Origin: Roseovarius sp.
Lineage (GTDB): Bacteria; Pseudomonadota; Alphaproteobacteria; Rhodobacterales; Rhodobacteraceae
Reading direction: 5' to 3'
Assembly: GCF_027019125.1 (NCBI RefSeq)
Contig: NZ_JALUXE010000030.1
Location: 372,001 to 436,000 of the forward strand
DNA length: 64,000 nucleotides
In this document: piece by piece, positions 20,057 through 29,952 of the stretch
Layout: the number at the start of each line of letters is the position of its first letter
How positions within the stretch are numbered: position 1 is the stretch's first letter
Notes under the pieces: model-generated
Told to the model about the DNA's origin: nothing
Seen by the model: only the letters and a program-made list of their open reading frames with translations
The model's database searches: none
Translations under genes and position numbers: made by a program

Positions 20057-20644
20057 ATGCGTAGCGCCACAATCACCCGTAAGACCGCCGAAACCGATAT
20101 AACTGTCACCGTCGATCTCGACGGGAGCGGTCGGTACGACAATCAGACCGGGGTCGGGTTCTTTGATCACATGCTGGATCAACTCGCGCGGCATTCGCTG
20201 ATCGACATGACCGTGCGCTGCGCCGGTGATCTGCATATCGACGATCACCACACGGTCGAGGATGTGGGAATCGCATTGGGGCAGGCGCTGACACAGGCGC
20301 TTGGCGACAAGCGCGGCATTCGCCGTTATGGCGCGTGCCTCTTGCCCATGGATGATGCGCTGGTGCGTGCCGCGCTGGACCTGTCGGGGCGGCCCTATCT
20401 GGTGTGGAACATGGACCTGCCCACGCAGAAAATCGGCACATTCGACACCGAATTGGTGCGGGAATTCTTTCAGGCGTTCAGCACCCATGGCGGGATTACA
20501 TGCCATGTCGATGCGCTGCACGGGATCAACAGCCACCACATGGCCGAAGCGGCGTTCAAGGCGGTGGCACGCGCCCTGCGCGAAGCGGTCGAGACCGACC
20601 CGCGCAAGGCGGATGCGATTCCCTCGACCAAGGGCAGTCTTTGA
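20057..20644 (+). CDS. hisB: Imidazoleglycerol-phosphate dehydratase
   Basis: [53 protein letters not shown]...[16 protein letters not shown]. Confidence 0.97.
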   Translation: MRSATITRKTAETDITVTVDLDGSGRYDNQTGVGFFDHMLDQLARHSLIDMTVRCAGDLHIDDHHTVEDVGIALGQALTQALGDKRGIRRYGACLLPMDDALVRAALDLSGRPYLVWNMDLPTQKIGTFDTELVREFFQAFSTHGGITCHVDALHGINSHHMAEAAFKAVARALREAVETDPRKADAIPSTKGSL

Positions 20645-20647
20645 CCC

Positions 20648-21286
20648 ATGACCACCGTCATTGTTGATTACGAGAGCGGCAATCTGCACTCGGCGCAAAA
20701 GGCGTTCGAGCGCATGGCGCAAGAGACCGGGGCAGGGGCGGTGGTCGTGACCTCGGACCCCGAGACCATCCGCGCGGCCGCGCGGATCGTGCTGCCGGGG
20801 GATGGGGCCTTTCCGGCCTGTCGGCGGGCGCTTTATGACCATCGCGGCGTGTTTGAGGCGATCGAAGAGGCGGTGATCACCCATGCGCGTCCCTTCATGG
20901 GGATTTGCATCGGCATGCAGATGCTGGCCACGCGCGGGCTGGAATATGAGGAAACCGCCGGGTTCGACTGGATCGGCGGCACGGTCGGGCCGATTGCCCC
21001 CTCGGACCCGTCGCTCAAGGTGCCGCATATGGGCTGGAACGATCTGGTGATCGACCATGCGCATCCGGTGCTGGATGGAATCAGCACGGGCGATCACGCC
21101 TATTTCGTCCATTCCTATCAGTTCCGGGTGGATGATCCCGCGCATCTTCTGGCGCATGTCGATTATGCCGGGGCCATTACCGCCGTGGTCGGGCGCGACA
21201 CGATGGTGGGCACCCAGTTTCACCCCGAGAAAAGCCAGCAGACCGGCCTGCGCATGATCGCGAATTTCCTGCGCTGGAACCCCTGA
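20648..21286 (+). CDS. hisH: Imidazole glycerol phosphate synthase subunit HisH
   Basis: 212 aa; [60 protein letters not shown]. Confidence 0.97.
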   Translation: MTTVIVDYESGNLHSAQKAFERMAQETGAGAVVVTSDPETIRAAARIVLPGDGAFPACRRALYDHRGVFEAIEEAVITHARPFMGICIGMQMLATRGLEYEETAGFDWIGGTVGPIAPSDPSLKVPHMGWNDLVIDHAHPVLDGISTGDHAYFVHSYQFRVDDPAHLLAHVDYAGAITAVVGRDTMVGTQFHPEKSQQTGLRMIANFLRWNP

Positions 21287-22218
21287 TGGCGGAGGCGCTG
21301 CCCCCGCTCCAGCCGGTGCTGGACGAGATCACGGAAATTGCGCGGGCCTCGGATGACCGGGGCAAGGTGGCGGATTACATCCCCGAACTGGCGGACGTGG
21401 ACCTGAACCAGTTTGGTATCGCCATTGCGCGCCCCGGCTTGCCCACGGTGATGGCGGGCGATGCGCAGGTGCCGTTTTCGATTCAATCCGTGTCCAAGGT
21501 CTTCATGTTGGCCCTGGCGCTTGGGAAGCTGGGCGACCGGCTCTGGTCGCGGGTGGGGCGCGAGCCGTCGGGTCATTCGTTTGATTCGATGCTGCTCTTG
21601 GAGTTGGAGAAAGGCTATCCGCGCAATCCGTTCATCAATGCGGGCGCGATCGTGACCACCGATGCGGTGTTGCAAGGCTCCAGCCCGCGCGAAACCCTTG
21701 GCGCGCTCTTGCGGTTCATACGGGCGGCGGCAGGGGATGAGGCGATCCATATCAACGACCGCGTGGCGCGGTCCGAAATCGCGACAGGCCACCGGAATTT
21801 CGCCCTCGCGCATTACCTCTTGTCGCATGGCAACCTCAAGAACCCGCCGGAGCTGAGCCTTGGCACCTATTTCCATCAATGCGCGGTCGAGATGACCTGT
21901 GCGCAGCTGGCCAATGCCGGGCTGTTTCTGGTGGGGGCACCGGGCGCGCCGCGTCTGGTGTCACGAGCGCGTATTCGGCGCATCAATGCGTTGATGATGA
22001 CCTGCGGGCATTATGACGGGTCGGGCGATTACGCCTTTCGCGTGGGTCTGCCGGGCAAGAGCGGCGTGGGCGGTGGTATTCTGTCCATCGTGCCGGGCGT
22101 TGCCGCGATTGCGGTCTGGTCGCCGGGGTTGAACCACTATGGCAATTCCAAGCTGGGCACCGAGGCGATGGAGCGTTTGACCACGCGGATCGGCTGGTCG
22201 GTCTTCGGGCCAGCCTGA
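21286..22218 (+). CDS. glsA: Glutaminase
   Basis: 310 aa; [45 protein letters not shown] overlap with hisH stop. Confidence 0.95.
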   Translation: MAEALPPLQPVLDEITEIARASDDRGKVADYIPELADVDLNQFGIAIARPGLPTVMAGDAQVPFSIQSVSKVFMLALALGKLGDRLWSRVGREPSGHSFDSMLLLELEKGYPRNPFINAGAIVTTDAVLQGSSPRETLGALLRFIRAAAGDEAIHINDRVARSEIATGHRNFALAHYLLSHGNLKNPPELSLGTYFHQCAVEMTCAQLANAGLFLVGAPGAPRLVSRARIRRINALMMTCGHYDGSGDYAFRVGLPGKSGVGGGILSIVPGVAAIAVWSPGLNHYGNSKLGTEAMERLTTRIGWSVFGPA

Positions 22219-22273
22219 CAGAGATAGATGCACAGGGGCAGATGCGCCGCATCCGCCCCGTGCCCTCTGTCTC

Positions 22274-22663
22274 TTACTTGACCTTTTGCCAGGTGCCGCC
22301 GTCGCGGCAGATGCCGAACACGCAGCCGCTGACCGAGAGCGTATCGCCCGAGAGTTGCAGCTTGGAGTTATAGGTCTTGTCGCGGTCGGGCGAATAGACC
22401 TTGCCCTTGTATTCGCCGCCGCCCGTGGGGGCGGTATCGGAAATGATCTTGCGGCCGATATTCTTGCTCTGCATTTCTTTGCCGTTCTCATCGAAGGATT
22501 TGATCAGCGTGCCGCAGAGTTTCGCGCCGCAGGGCGCCACCTCGATCAGGCCGGAATGGCCATTGTCATCCTTGGCGGTGCGCCATGTGCCCAGGAGCGG
22601 CTCTGCCATCGCCATCCCGGCCCCCATCGTGAACACCGCCGTCATCATCACCAGTTTACGCAT
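22274..22663 (-). CDS. DUF2147 domain-containing secreted protein
   Basis: MRKLVMMTAVFTMGAGMAMAEPLLGTWRTAKDDNGHSGLIEVAPCGAKLCGTLI...VYSPDRDKTYNSKLQLSGDTLSVSGCVFGICRDGGTWQK. Confidence 0.88.
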   Translation of the reverse strand: MRKLVMMTAVFTMGAGMAMAEPLLGTWRTAKDDNGHSGLIEVAPCGAKLCGTLIKSFDENGKEMQSKNIGRKIISDTAPTGGGEYKGKVYSPDRDKTYNSKLQLSGDTLSVSGCVFGICRDGGTWQKVK

Positions 22664-22798
22664 GTCTGATCCTCCCTGACATTCGCGAAAATCCTGTGCC
22701 ACGGAGGCGCTACAAATCAAGTCTGACGTGGGGTCGCGTTGCATTTCGCGCCTGTGCATGCCAAAGCGCGCGGGACATCTACATGAAAGGCCCGCGCG

Positions 22799-23521
22799 AT
22801 GATCCTTTACCCTGCCATTGACCTCAAGGACGGCAAGGCCGTGCGTCTTTTGCGCGGCGATATGGGCGCTGCGACCGTGTTCAACGATGACCCGGCGGCG
22901 CAGGCGATGGAGTTCGTCGCGGCGGGCTGTGACTGGCTGCATCTGGTGGATCTGAACGGGGCCTTTGCCGGGGTGCCGGTCAATGCAGCGCCGGTCGAGG
23001 CGATTCTGTCGGCCTGCAAGGTGCCTGCGCAATTGGGCGGGGGGATCCGCGATATGGCCACCATCGAAGGGTGGCTGGCCAAGGGGCTGGCGCGGGTTAT
23101 TCTGGGCACGGTGGCGGTGGAGAACCCCGCGCTGGTGCGCGAGGCGGCGCGCGCCTTTCCGGGGCAGGTGGCGGTTGGTATCGACGCGCGGGGTGGCCGC
23201 GTGGCGACCAAGGGCTGGGCCACCGAGACCGATGTGGAAGCAACCGACCTTGCGAAATCCTTTGAGGATGCCGGGGTGGCGGCGATCATCTATACGGATA
23301 TCAACCGGGATGGGGCCATGCAGGGCCCGAATATCGAGGCGACTGCGGCGCTTGCCCGTGCGGTCAGTATTCCTGTGATCGCCTCGGGCGGGGTGTCGTC
23401 GCTGGAGGATCTGATCGCGCTGCGCGATTGTGGCGTGGCGCTCGATGGGGCGATTTCGGGCCGCGCACTTTATGACGGGGCGCTCGATCTTGGGGCGGCC
23501 TTGGCCGCGCTCAGGGGCTGA
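22799..23521 (+). CDS. hisA: 1-(5-phosphoribosyl)-5-[(5-phosphoribosylamino)methylideneamino]imidazole-4-carboxamide isomerase
   Basis: 240 aa; [47 protein letters not shown]. Confidence 0.97.
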   Translation: MILYPAIDLKDGKAVRLLRGDMGAATVFNDDPAAQAMEFVAAGCDWLHLVDLNGAFAGVPVNAAPVEAILSACKVPAQLGGGIRDMATIEGWLAKGLARVILGTVAVENPALVREAARAFPGQVAVGIDARGGRVATKGWATETDVEATDLAKSFEDAGVAAIIYTDINRDGAMQGPNIEATAALARAVSIPVIASGGVSSLEDLIALRDCGVALDGAISGRALYDGALDLGAALAALRG

Positions 23522-23536
23522 GCGCGGCCAGAACGG

Positions 23537-23989
23537 TTACTGTCCTGCGGCCGCACCTGTCAGCTTGCCAAGCGCGCCGGTCATCATCTTGATGTAGTCG
23601 GCGTCGTCGTTGATGGCGGTATCGTCGAACATATCCTTGGGGTCCTGATAGGCGAGCCATGTCGCGCCCGTGCCATCCTGATAGACCAGCACCTTGAGCG
23701 GCAGGAACAGCCCGGCCACCGGATCGTCCTGCATCGCGGCCGTGCCCATCTTGGGGTTGCCGAAGATCAGCACCTGCGAGGGATCAAGCGCCAGATCGAC
23801 GCTGGCCGCGCCCGCCGCATGATCCACGCGCGCAAAGATCGTGGCCCCGGCCCCGGTTACGGCTGCTTCGAGCCGGTCCATGGTCGTGGCCACATCGGAG
23901 GTGGATTTGACCTTGATGATATCGTCGTCACTGGCCAAGGCGGGCAGGGCGGTCAGGGTCATCGCGGCTGCGACAAGTAAACGCTTCAT
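23537..23989 (-). CDS. DUF302 domain-containing secreted protein
   Basis: MKRLLVAAAMTLTALPALASDDDIIKVKSTSDVATTMDRLEAAVTGAGATIFARVDHAAGA...QVLIFGNPKMGT. Confidence 0.88.
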   Translation of the reverse strand: MKRLLVAAAMTLTALPALASDDDIIKVKSTSDVATTMDRLEAAVTGAGATIFARVDHAAGAASVDLALDPSQVLIFGNPKMGTAAMQDDPVAGLFLPLKVLVYQDGTGATWLAYQDPKDMFDDTAINDDADYIKMMTGALGKLTGAAAGQ

Positions 23990-24091
23990 GGTAAACTCCT
24001 TCATTTGCAACACTGATATGGGTCTTATCCTCTGGCATGTTAACCGATTTGCCCATACATAGCGGCGTGAAATTCCTGTAACAGCGACACT

Positions 24092-24856
24092 ATGCTCAAG
24101 ACCCGTATCATCCCCTGTCTCGATGTCGCCGATGGCCGTGTGGTCAAGGGCGTGAATTTTGTCGATTTGCGCGACGCGGGCGATCCGGTCGATGCCGCGC
24201 GGGCCTATGATGCGGCGGGGGCGGATGAGCTGTGTTTCCTCGACATTCACGCCACGCATGAGAATCGGGGCACGATGTTCGACGTGGTGCGCCGCACCGC
24301 CGAGGCCTGTTACATTCCGCTGACCGTGGGCGGTGGGGTACGCAGCGCGCAGGATGTGCGCGCGCTCTTGCTGGCGGGGGCGGACAAGGTCAGTTTCAAT
24401 TCCGCCGCCGTGGCCGATCCCGATGTGGTGGCGCGCGCCGCCGATCAGTTTGGCAGCCAGTGCATCGTTGTGGCGATCGACGCCAAAACCGTGAGCCCCG
24501 GCAAATGGGAAATTTTCACCCATGGCGGGCGCAAGCCTACAGGCATCGACGCGGTGGATTTCGCGCGGCTGGTGGCCGAGAAGGGGGCGGGGGAAATCCT
24601 GCTGACTTCGATGGATCGCGACGGGACGCGGGCGGGGTTCAACCTGCCGCTGACGCGGGCCATTGCCGATGCGGTGGATATTCCTGTCATTGCCTCTGGC
24701 GGTGTGGGCACGCTCGACCATCTGGTCGAAGGGGTCATCGAAGGGCATGCCTCGGCTGTGCTTGCCGCCTCGATCTTTCACTTCGGCACCTACACGATTG
24801 CCGAGGCCAAGGCGCATATGGCCGCGGCAGGCATCCCGATGAGGTTGGCCGCATGA
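24092..24856 (+). CDS. hisF: Imidazole glycerol phosphate synthase subunit HisF
   Basis: 254 aa; [52 protein letters not shown]. Confidence 0.98.
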   Translation: MLKTRIIPCLDVADGRVVKGVNFVDLRDAGDPVDAARAYDAAGADELCFLDIHATHENRGTMFDVVRRTAEACYIPLTVGGGVRSAQDVRALLLAGADKVSFNSAAVADPDVVARAADQFGSQCIVVAIDAKTVSPGKWEIFTHGGRKPTGIDAVDFARLVAEKGAGEILLTSMDRDGTRAGFNLPLTRAIADAVDIPVIASGGVGTLDHLVEGVIEGHASAVLAASIFHFGTYTIAEAKAHMAAAGIPMRLAA

Positions 24857-25167
24857 CGCTTGACGATCTGGCCCGTATCATCGCCGCGCGTGCAGAGGCC
24901 GACCCCGAGAGTAGCTGGACGGCGAAATTGCTGGCCAAGGGGCCGGAAAAATGCGCCGAGAAATTCGGCGAAGAGGCCATCGAGGCAATCATCGAGGCGG
25001 TCAAGGGCGACCGTGCGCGGCTGACCTCGGAGGCGGCGGACGTGCTCTTTCACCTGTTGGTGATGCTGCAATCCCGCGATGTCGCCCTATCAGACGTCAT
25101 GGCCGAACTTGCCCGCCGTCAGGGCACCTCTGGCCTGACAGAAAAAGCCTCCCGCTCGAAAGACTGA
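24853..25167 (+). CDS. hisE: Phosphoribosyl-ATP diphosphatase
   Basis: [57 protein letters not shown] overlap with hisF. Confidence 0.96.
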   Translation: MTLDDLARIIAARAEADPESSWTAKLLAKGPEKCAEKFGEEAIEAIIEAVKGDRARLTSEAADVLFHLLVMLQSRDVALSDVMAELARRQGTSGLTEKASRSKD

Positions 25168-25170
25168 GAC

Positions 25171-25461
25171 ATGATCCGCCATATTGTATTCTTTTCCGCC
25201 GCCAACCCGGACGATATCGAGCGTATCCGCGACGGGCTGATGATGCTGTCGCGGATACCCCATTCCTCGCATTTCGAGGTGGGGCGCAATCTCCAGAGCG
25301 ATGCCATTGCCGGGGCGCAGGTCGATCTGGTGGTCTATGCGGAATTCACGGATGAGGCCGCACTTGCCGCCTACAAGGCAGATCCGATCTATGCCGAGTG
25401 CATAGCCCTTGTCCGGCCGCTGCGCGAGTTGCGCATCGCGGCGGATTTCAAATCCGAATAA
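25171..25461 (+). CDS. Dabb (stress-responsive alpha/beta barrel) family protein
   Basis: 96 aa; MIRHIVFFSAANPDDIERIRDGLMMLSRIPHSSHFEVGRNL...DLVVYAEFTDEAALAAYKADPIY. Confidence 0.85.
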   Translation: MIRHIVFFSAANPDDIERIRDGLMMLSRIPHSSHFEVGRNLQSDAIAGAQVDLVVYAEFTDEAALAAYKADPIYAECIALVRPLRELRIAADFKSE

Positions 25462-25478
25462 CGGCCGTTTGGCCCATG

Positions 25479-25517
25479 TCCCCCGGCACCTCGGGGAGAG
25501 TTTGAGGCGCCGGGGGA
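25479..25517. terminator. Hairpin between convergent genes (possible bidirectional terminator)
   Basis: tcccccggcacctc ... gaggcgccggggga, 14-bp stem with one mismatch; no strong T tract. Confidence 0.5.
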
Positions 25518-25533
25518 GGGACGGGGCAACCGA

Positions 25534-27105
25534 TCAGAGGTTGCCGCGTGACATCTCGCCCGCAATGTGATCGGCCTGCCGAATGGCCAGCGCCACGATG
25601 GTCAGCGTCGGGTTTTCCGCCGCCCCCGTGGTGAATTGCGAGCCATCCGAGACAAAGAGGTTGGGAATGTCATGGGTCTGGCCCCATTTGTTCACAACCC
25701 CGTCGCGCGCGTTCTCGGACATGCGGTTGGTGCCGAGGTTATGCGTGCTGGGATAGGGCGGCGTCGGGAAGGTGCGGGTGGCCCCCACCGCCTCGTAGAC
25801 CGCAGTGCCCCGGCCGTAGGCATGGTTGCGCATCGCGATGTCATTGGGGTGATCCGAGAAATGCACATTGGCGACCGGAAGGCCCCACTGATCCTTGACG
25901 TCATGGTTGAGGGTGACGCGGTTGGTCTCCTGCGGCATGTCTTCGCCCACGATCCACATGCCGGCCATGTTCTCGTAGGCGTCAAGCGCGGTGGTGAATT
26001 CGCGGCCCCAGGAACCGGGATCGAGGAACGCCGCCATGAAGGGCAGACCGAGCGAAAGCGTTTCCAGCTCGTAGCCGCCGACAAAGCCGCGCGAGGGGTC
26101 GTGCCGCGCTTCGTCCTGGATGATGCCCGCCATGGTCGTGCCGCGCCACATCTTGACCGGCTTGTCGAACACGCCGTAGACCGAGCCGGTCATGTGGCGC
26201 ATGTAGTTGCGCCCCACCTGGCCCGAGGAATTGGCCAGACCGTCCGGGAACATCGACGACGCGGAATTGAGCAACAGGCGGGGCGATTCAAAGGAGTTGC
26301 CCGCAACGCAAACGGCGCGTGCCTTTTGCATCTGGAGATTGCCCGCCTCGTCGAAATACTCGACCCCCGTCACCTTGCCGCTTTCGTCATGCAGGATGCG
26401 CGCGACATGCGCCTTTGACCGCACTTCGAGATTGCCCGTGGCCTCGCCGCGCGGGATGTCGGTATAGGCCGCGGACCATTTCGCGCCCCATTTGCAGCCC
26501 TGAAAGCAGAAACCGGTCTGCTGGCAGGCCATGCGCCCGTCATATTCCTCGGAGTTGATGGCCATGCGGCCGGTGTGGACCTCTTTGTAGCCGAGCGCCT
26601 TGGCACCAGCCTCGAACACCTTGTAATTGTTGTTGCCCGGCAGGCCCGCGAGATTGTTGGTGCGCGTCACGCCCAGCTTTTTCTCGGCCAGATCATACCA
26701 GGGGGCCATTTCCGCCGCGTCGATGGGCCAGTCGAGCAGGTTTGCGCCCTGCACCGGGCCATAGGTGGTTGCGGCCTTCCATTCGTGGTCTTGAAAGCGG
26801 ATCGAAGCCCCGGCCCAATGGGTCGTGGTGCCGCCCACGGCCTTGACGATCCAGGCAGGCAGGCCGGAAAAATCGCGTGCCACGCGCCAGTCGCCCGATG
26901 TGGTGCGCGGGTCGAGCCAGGCCAGCTGGCCAAAGCTTTCCCATTCGTCGTTGATGTAATCCTCGGGCAGATACCGCCCGCCCGCTTCGAGTGCCACGAC
27001 GGAAATGCCGCGTTGTGCCAGTTCGTTGGACAGCACGCCGCCGCCCGCGCCGGTGCCGATGACAACGATCACCGTGTCGTCGTTATGATCAAAAGGTGCA
27101 GCCAT
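25534..27105 (-). CDS. GMC family FAD-dependent oxidoreductase
   Basis: 523 aa; VIGTGAGGGVLSNELAQRGISVVALEAG, TTHWAGASIRF, C-terminal NPTLTIVALAIRQADHI. Confidence 0.93.
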   Translation of the reverse strand: MAAPFDHNDDTVIVVIGTGAGGGVLSNELAQRGISVVALEAGGRYLPEDYINDEWESFGQLAWLDPRTTSGDWRVARDFSGLPAWIVKAVGGTTTHWAGASIRFQDHEWKAATTYGPVQGANLLDWPIDAAEMAPWYDLAEKKLGVTRTNNLAGLPGNNNYKVFEAGAKALGYKEVHTGRMAINSEEYDGRMACQQTGFCFQGCKWGAKWSAAYTDIPRGEATGNLEVRSKAHVARILHDESGKVTGVEYFDEAGNLQMQKARAVCVAGNSFESPRLLLNSASSMFPDGLANSSGQVGRNYMRHMTGSVYGVFDKPVKMWRGTTMAGIIQDEARHDPSRGFVGGYELETLSLGLPFMAAFLDPGSWGREFTTALDAYENMAGMWIVGEDMPQETNRVTLNHDVKDQWGLPVANVHFSDHPNDIAMRNHAYGRGTAVYEAVGATRTFPTPPYPSTHNLGTNRMSENARDGVVNKWGQTHDIPNLFVSDGSQFTTGAAENPTLTIVALAIRQADHIAGEMSRGNL

Positions 27106-27132
27106 AGTCTTTCCTCCCTAGATGGCTATGGC

Positions 27133-27657
27133 CTAAAGCCAGTTGATGTCGTCAAAGCCGCGGTTGATGTAACCGCCCTGGCTGAAGGACTCGCCCTCGT
27201 AGCCGAAGAGGGGCCAGACCGCCTTTTGGTTATAGAGGCCGGTCACCAGCCCGCCGCGCACCTGCTGAAAGAAGGGGCTGTCCTCGATGCCGCGCAGGAT
27301 GTCGACGCGGTCACGCTCCCATCCGATGCTCAGGTAATCGGCATGGCCCTTTCCCTGCGCCGCGGCGTTGAGGCCAGCGATACCGGCCTCGACGGCTTCT
27401 GCGGCCTCGGCGGTGTCATAGCCCTTGACCGCGATGGCGTAGTATTCATCGGCCAGATGGTCATGCGGATAGATGTCGCGCGCCATCTGGATCAGCGTGG
27501 CCATGGTCTCGGGCTTGAGTGCCTGCGTCTCGAGCGCCCAGGCGGCATCGGTGCTGGCGACAAAGCCGGCCCCCACGACGAAACTTGCGCCCGCCGCGAT
27601 TGAGCGCGAGAGCAACTCGCGCCGGGTCAGCCCTTTGCGGGCATTGGTGTCAGTCAT
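27133..27657 (-). CDS. Gluconate 2-dehydrogenase subunit 3 family protein with Tat signal
   Basis: MTDTNARKGLTRRELLSRSIAAGASFVVGAGF (twin-arginine); ARDIYPHDHLADEYYAIAVKGYD. Confidence 0.85.
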   Translation of the reverse strand: MTDTNARKGLTRRELLSRSIAAGASFVVGAGFVASTDAAWALETQALKPETMATLIQMARDIYPHDHLADEYYAIAVKGYDTAEAAEAVEAGIAGLNAAAQGKGHADYLSIGWERDRVDILRGIEDSPFFQQVRGGLVTGLYNQKAVWPLFGYEGESFSQGGYINRGFDDINWL

Positions 27658-27713
27658 TGGTTCTCCTCCCATAAAATGAATGCGCGCGCCCCCGTGAGGA
27701 CGCGCGCCTGCTC

Positions 27714-28109
27714 TCATTTGAAACGCCCACCGCGTTCCAGAACTTCGATTTCATAGCCGTCAGGATCGGCGACAAAGAAAAACTTGCCCACGAGTTCGCC
27801 GTCGGGGGCGAATTCCACCATCTTGCGGGGATTGAGGCCTTCGGCCTCGAACCGCGCATGTTCTGCCGCGAGATCTTCGACCAGCACGGCCAGATGGCCA
27901 TAGCCATCGCCGCGATCATAGGGTTCGGTCCGACCCTTGTTGATGGTCAGTTCCACCTCGAACGGGCTTTCGTCATTCGACATGTAGACAAGGGTGAATT
28001 TCTCGAAATCGAGCCGGTCCGCCACGCGCAGCCCAAAGGCGCGAGAATAGAAATCGACCGACCGCGCCTCGTCGAGAACGCGAATCATGCTGTGAATGGC
28101 TTTGGCCAT
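27714..28109 (-). CDS. VOC family lactoylglutathione lyase-like protein
   Basis: MAKAIHSMIRVLDEARSVDFYSRAFGLRVADRLDFEKFTLVYMSNDESPFEVELTINKG...FVADPDGYEIEVLERGGRF. Confidence 0.88.
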   Translation of the reverse strand: MAKAIHSMIRVLDEARSVDFYSRAFGLRVADRLDFEKFTLVYMSNDESPFEVELTINKGRTEPYDRGDGYGHLAVLVEDLAAEHARFEAEGLNPRKMVEFAPDGELVGKFFFVADPDGYEIEVLERGGRFK

Positions 28110-28198
28110 CATGCCCTCCGAAACCTGTATTTGGTTCGGAAAAGTTACCAAAGCGGGGCAGGGCCGGGTAGTAAGGGGATACTACGCCTTGATTTGTC

Positions 28199-28492
28199 TC
28201 ACTCCGCCGCCATCTGCCGCGCGTCCGCCTCGAGCGGGTTTTCGCGGTGCACAAGGCAGGTGCAGCGCAAGAGCGAGGTGAAATTGGCCGGCTCGCCGTG
28301 CAGTTCCAGCACTTCGGCATGAAGTTTCGACACGAAACCGGGGGTCGTCAGCCCTTCGCTCTCGGCGATTTCGTCGAGAATACCCCAAAAGGATTTCTCA
28401 AGACGGATGCTCGTGCTCTGGCCATTGAGGCGCATGCGGCGGGTTACAAGCGCGTAACGGTCGGGGTCTTGCCCGGCAAAGATTCGACACAT
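28199..28492 (-). CDS. Ribbon-helix-helix domain-containing protein (RHH_4 type)
   Basis: MCRIFAGQDPDRYALVTRRMRLNGQSTSIRLEKSFWGILDEIAESEGLTTPGFVSKLHAEV. Confidence 0.8.
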   Translation of the reverse strand: MCRIFAGQDPDRYALVTRRMRLNGQSTSIRLEKSFWGILDEIAESEGLTTPGFVSKLHAEVLELHGEPANFTSLLRCTCLVHRENPLEADARQMAAE

Positions 28493-28625
28493 GATCAGGT
28501 CCTCCCTCATCCGGGCCACGGCGGGGGCGCGCGCGGCGCGGATCTCAGTACGTTTTAGGATGATGGACGATTTTTGCCAGCAGGGGAAGCCTTCTGCACC
28601 GTGCCCGCCTGCGCGGGGCGGTCTG

Positions 28626-29015
28626 TCAGAGCAGCGCGTGGCCGATATTGGCGAGCGCGGTCAGAATCAGCATGGCAAAGGTCAGCACCATCCCGGCGCT
28701 GCGCAGCGGCATGATTTCCGGCACCCGGCCAAATCCGGCGGCATGGAATACCCGCCCGGCCAGAAGCATCAGCCCCAGCAGATGCACCACCCATCCCGGC
28801 GCGCCCTGAAGTTCGGCCATCCCCAGCAGGATCAGGCCAAGGGGTGCGTATTCGGCGCAATTCGCCTGCACCCGGATGCGGCGGATCAGGAGATCCTTGC
28901 CGCCGTCACCGATGGAGACATTGGTCCTGAAGCGCGCGGCAATGACCAGCACGCTCAGGAGGACGAAGAGAAGGCCGATGAGGCCCGCGTAAAGAGGCGC
29001 GATAGCAAGGGACAT
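28626..29015 (-). CDS. MAPEG family membrane protein
   Basis: MSLAIAPLYAGLIGLLFVLLSVLVIAARFRTNVSIGDGG...RVQANCAEYAPLGLILLGMAEL. Confidence 0.88.
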   Translation of the reverse strand: MSLAIAPLYAGLIGLLFVLLSVLVIAARFRTNVSIGDGGKDLLIRRIRVQANCAEYAPLGLILLGMAELQGAPGWVVHLLGLMLLAGRVFHAAGFGRVPEIMPLRSAGMVLTFAMLILTALANIGHALL

Positions 29016-29031
29016 GCGATGTGCTTTCTGT

Positions 29032-29832
29032 TCAGGAATAGGTGGCCGACGGGACCGGCGGCAGGGTGAAATCCTCGGTATGAACAATCACCCCTGTCTC
29101 GGTCAGCAGCAAGAGGCCATAAGCACCGGGTTCGTCGATCGAGAGGCTGGTATCCTCTGCGTCAAGCGCCATGGGCATCTGGTGGCAGGGGCTCTTGAGG
29201 ATGGCTGTGGGAATGCCCCCCGCCGATCCCTGAACCGTGCGGTGCACATGGCCCGATACGATCTGGACGACATTTCCCGCCGCCCTGAGGCGTGCGATGA
29301 ACTCGGCGCGGTTGCGCAGCCCGATGGCATCCATCCCGGCAAAGCCCGTGTCGATGGGCGGGTGATGGGTAAAGACGATGACCGGCCCTGTGCCGGCCTC
29401 GGTCAAACGCTGCTCCAGCCAATCAAGGCGCGCGGGGCAGAGGTGGCCTGAATGCAGGTCCGGGGCGGTTTCGTCCAGCGTGTCGAGACAGATCAGCCGA
29501 TGCGCCCCGATGTCGACGTGATGCTGAACATGCCCCGTTTCCATCCGTGCGGCCTCGGGGAAGGTGTCGAGGAAGGGCGCGCGGCGGTCGTGATTGCCAA
29601 GCATGAGGCTGACGGGCAGGGGGCAGTCGGCCAAGGCCCCGCGCAGACGGGCGTATTCCTCTGGCTTGGCCCGATGGGTCAGGTCGCCGCAGAGCACGAT
29701 GCGCGCGGCATCGGGGTGGCGCGCGAGCGCGTGGCTCAGCCCCTGGGTAAAGCGGGCATAGGGATCAAGGCCGATGATGGTCTGGCCCTGAGCCACGATG
29801 TGAATGTCGGTGAAGACGAGGATTTTCTGCAT
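29032..29832 (-). CDS. Metallophosphoesterase / 3',5'-cyclic-nucleotide phosphodiesterase-like
   Basis: MQKILVFTDIHI...VLCGDLTH...MLGNHDRR...VFTHHPP...SGHVHR calcineurin-like motifs. Confidence 0.9.
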   Translation of the reverse strand: MQKILVFTDIHIVAQGQTIIGLDPYARFTQGLSHALARHPDAARIVLCGDLTHRAKPEEYARLRGALADCPLPVSLMLGNHDRRAPFLDTFPEAARMETGHVQHHVDIGAHRLICLDTLDETAPDLHSGHLCPARLDWLEQRLTEAGTGPVIVFTHHPPIDTGFAGMDAIGLRNRAEFIARLRAAGNVVQIVSGHVHRTVQGSAGGIPTAILKSPCHQMPMALDAEDTSLSIDEPGAYGLLLLTETGVIVHTEDFTLPPVPSATYS

Positions 29833-29913
29833 GGCGCGGCCTGTCCTTGGGCATATGCCGTGCAGCATGGCGCAAGTGAGGCGGTTGCGGAAGCGTATTC
29901 CGGGAATGGAAAT

Positions 29914-29945
29914 CGCCCCCCTTGGGTCACATTCCAAGGGGGGCG
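29914..29945 (-). terminator. Stem-loop downstream of pyc
   Basis: Perfect 12-bp stem cgccccccttgg / ccaaggggggcg; short T tract on minus strand. Confidence 0.6.
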
Positions 29946-29952
29946 GGGGGTG

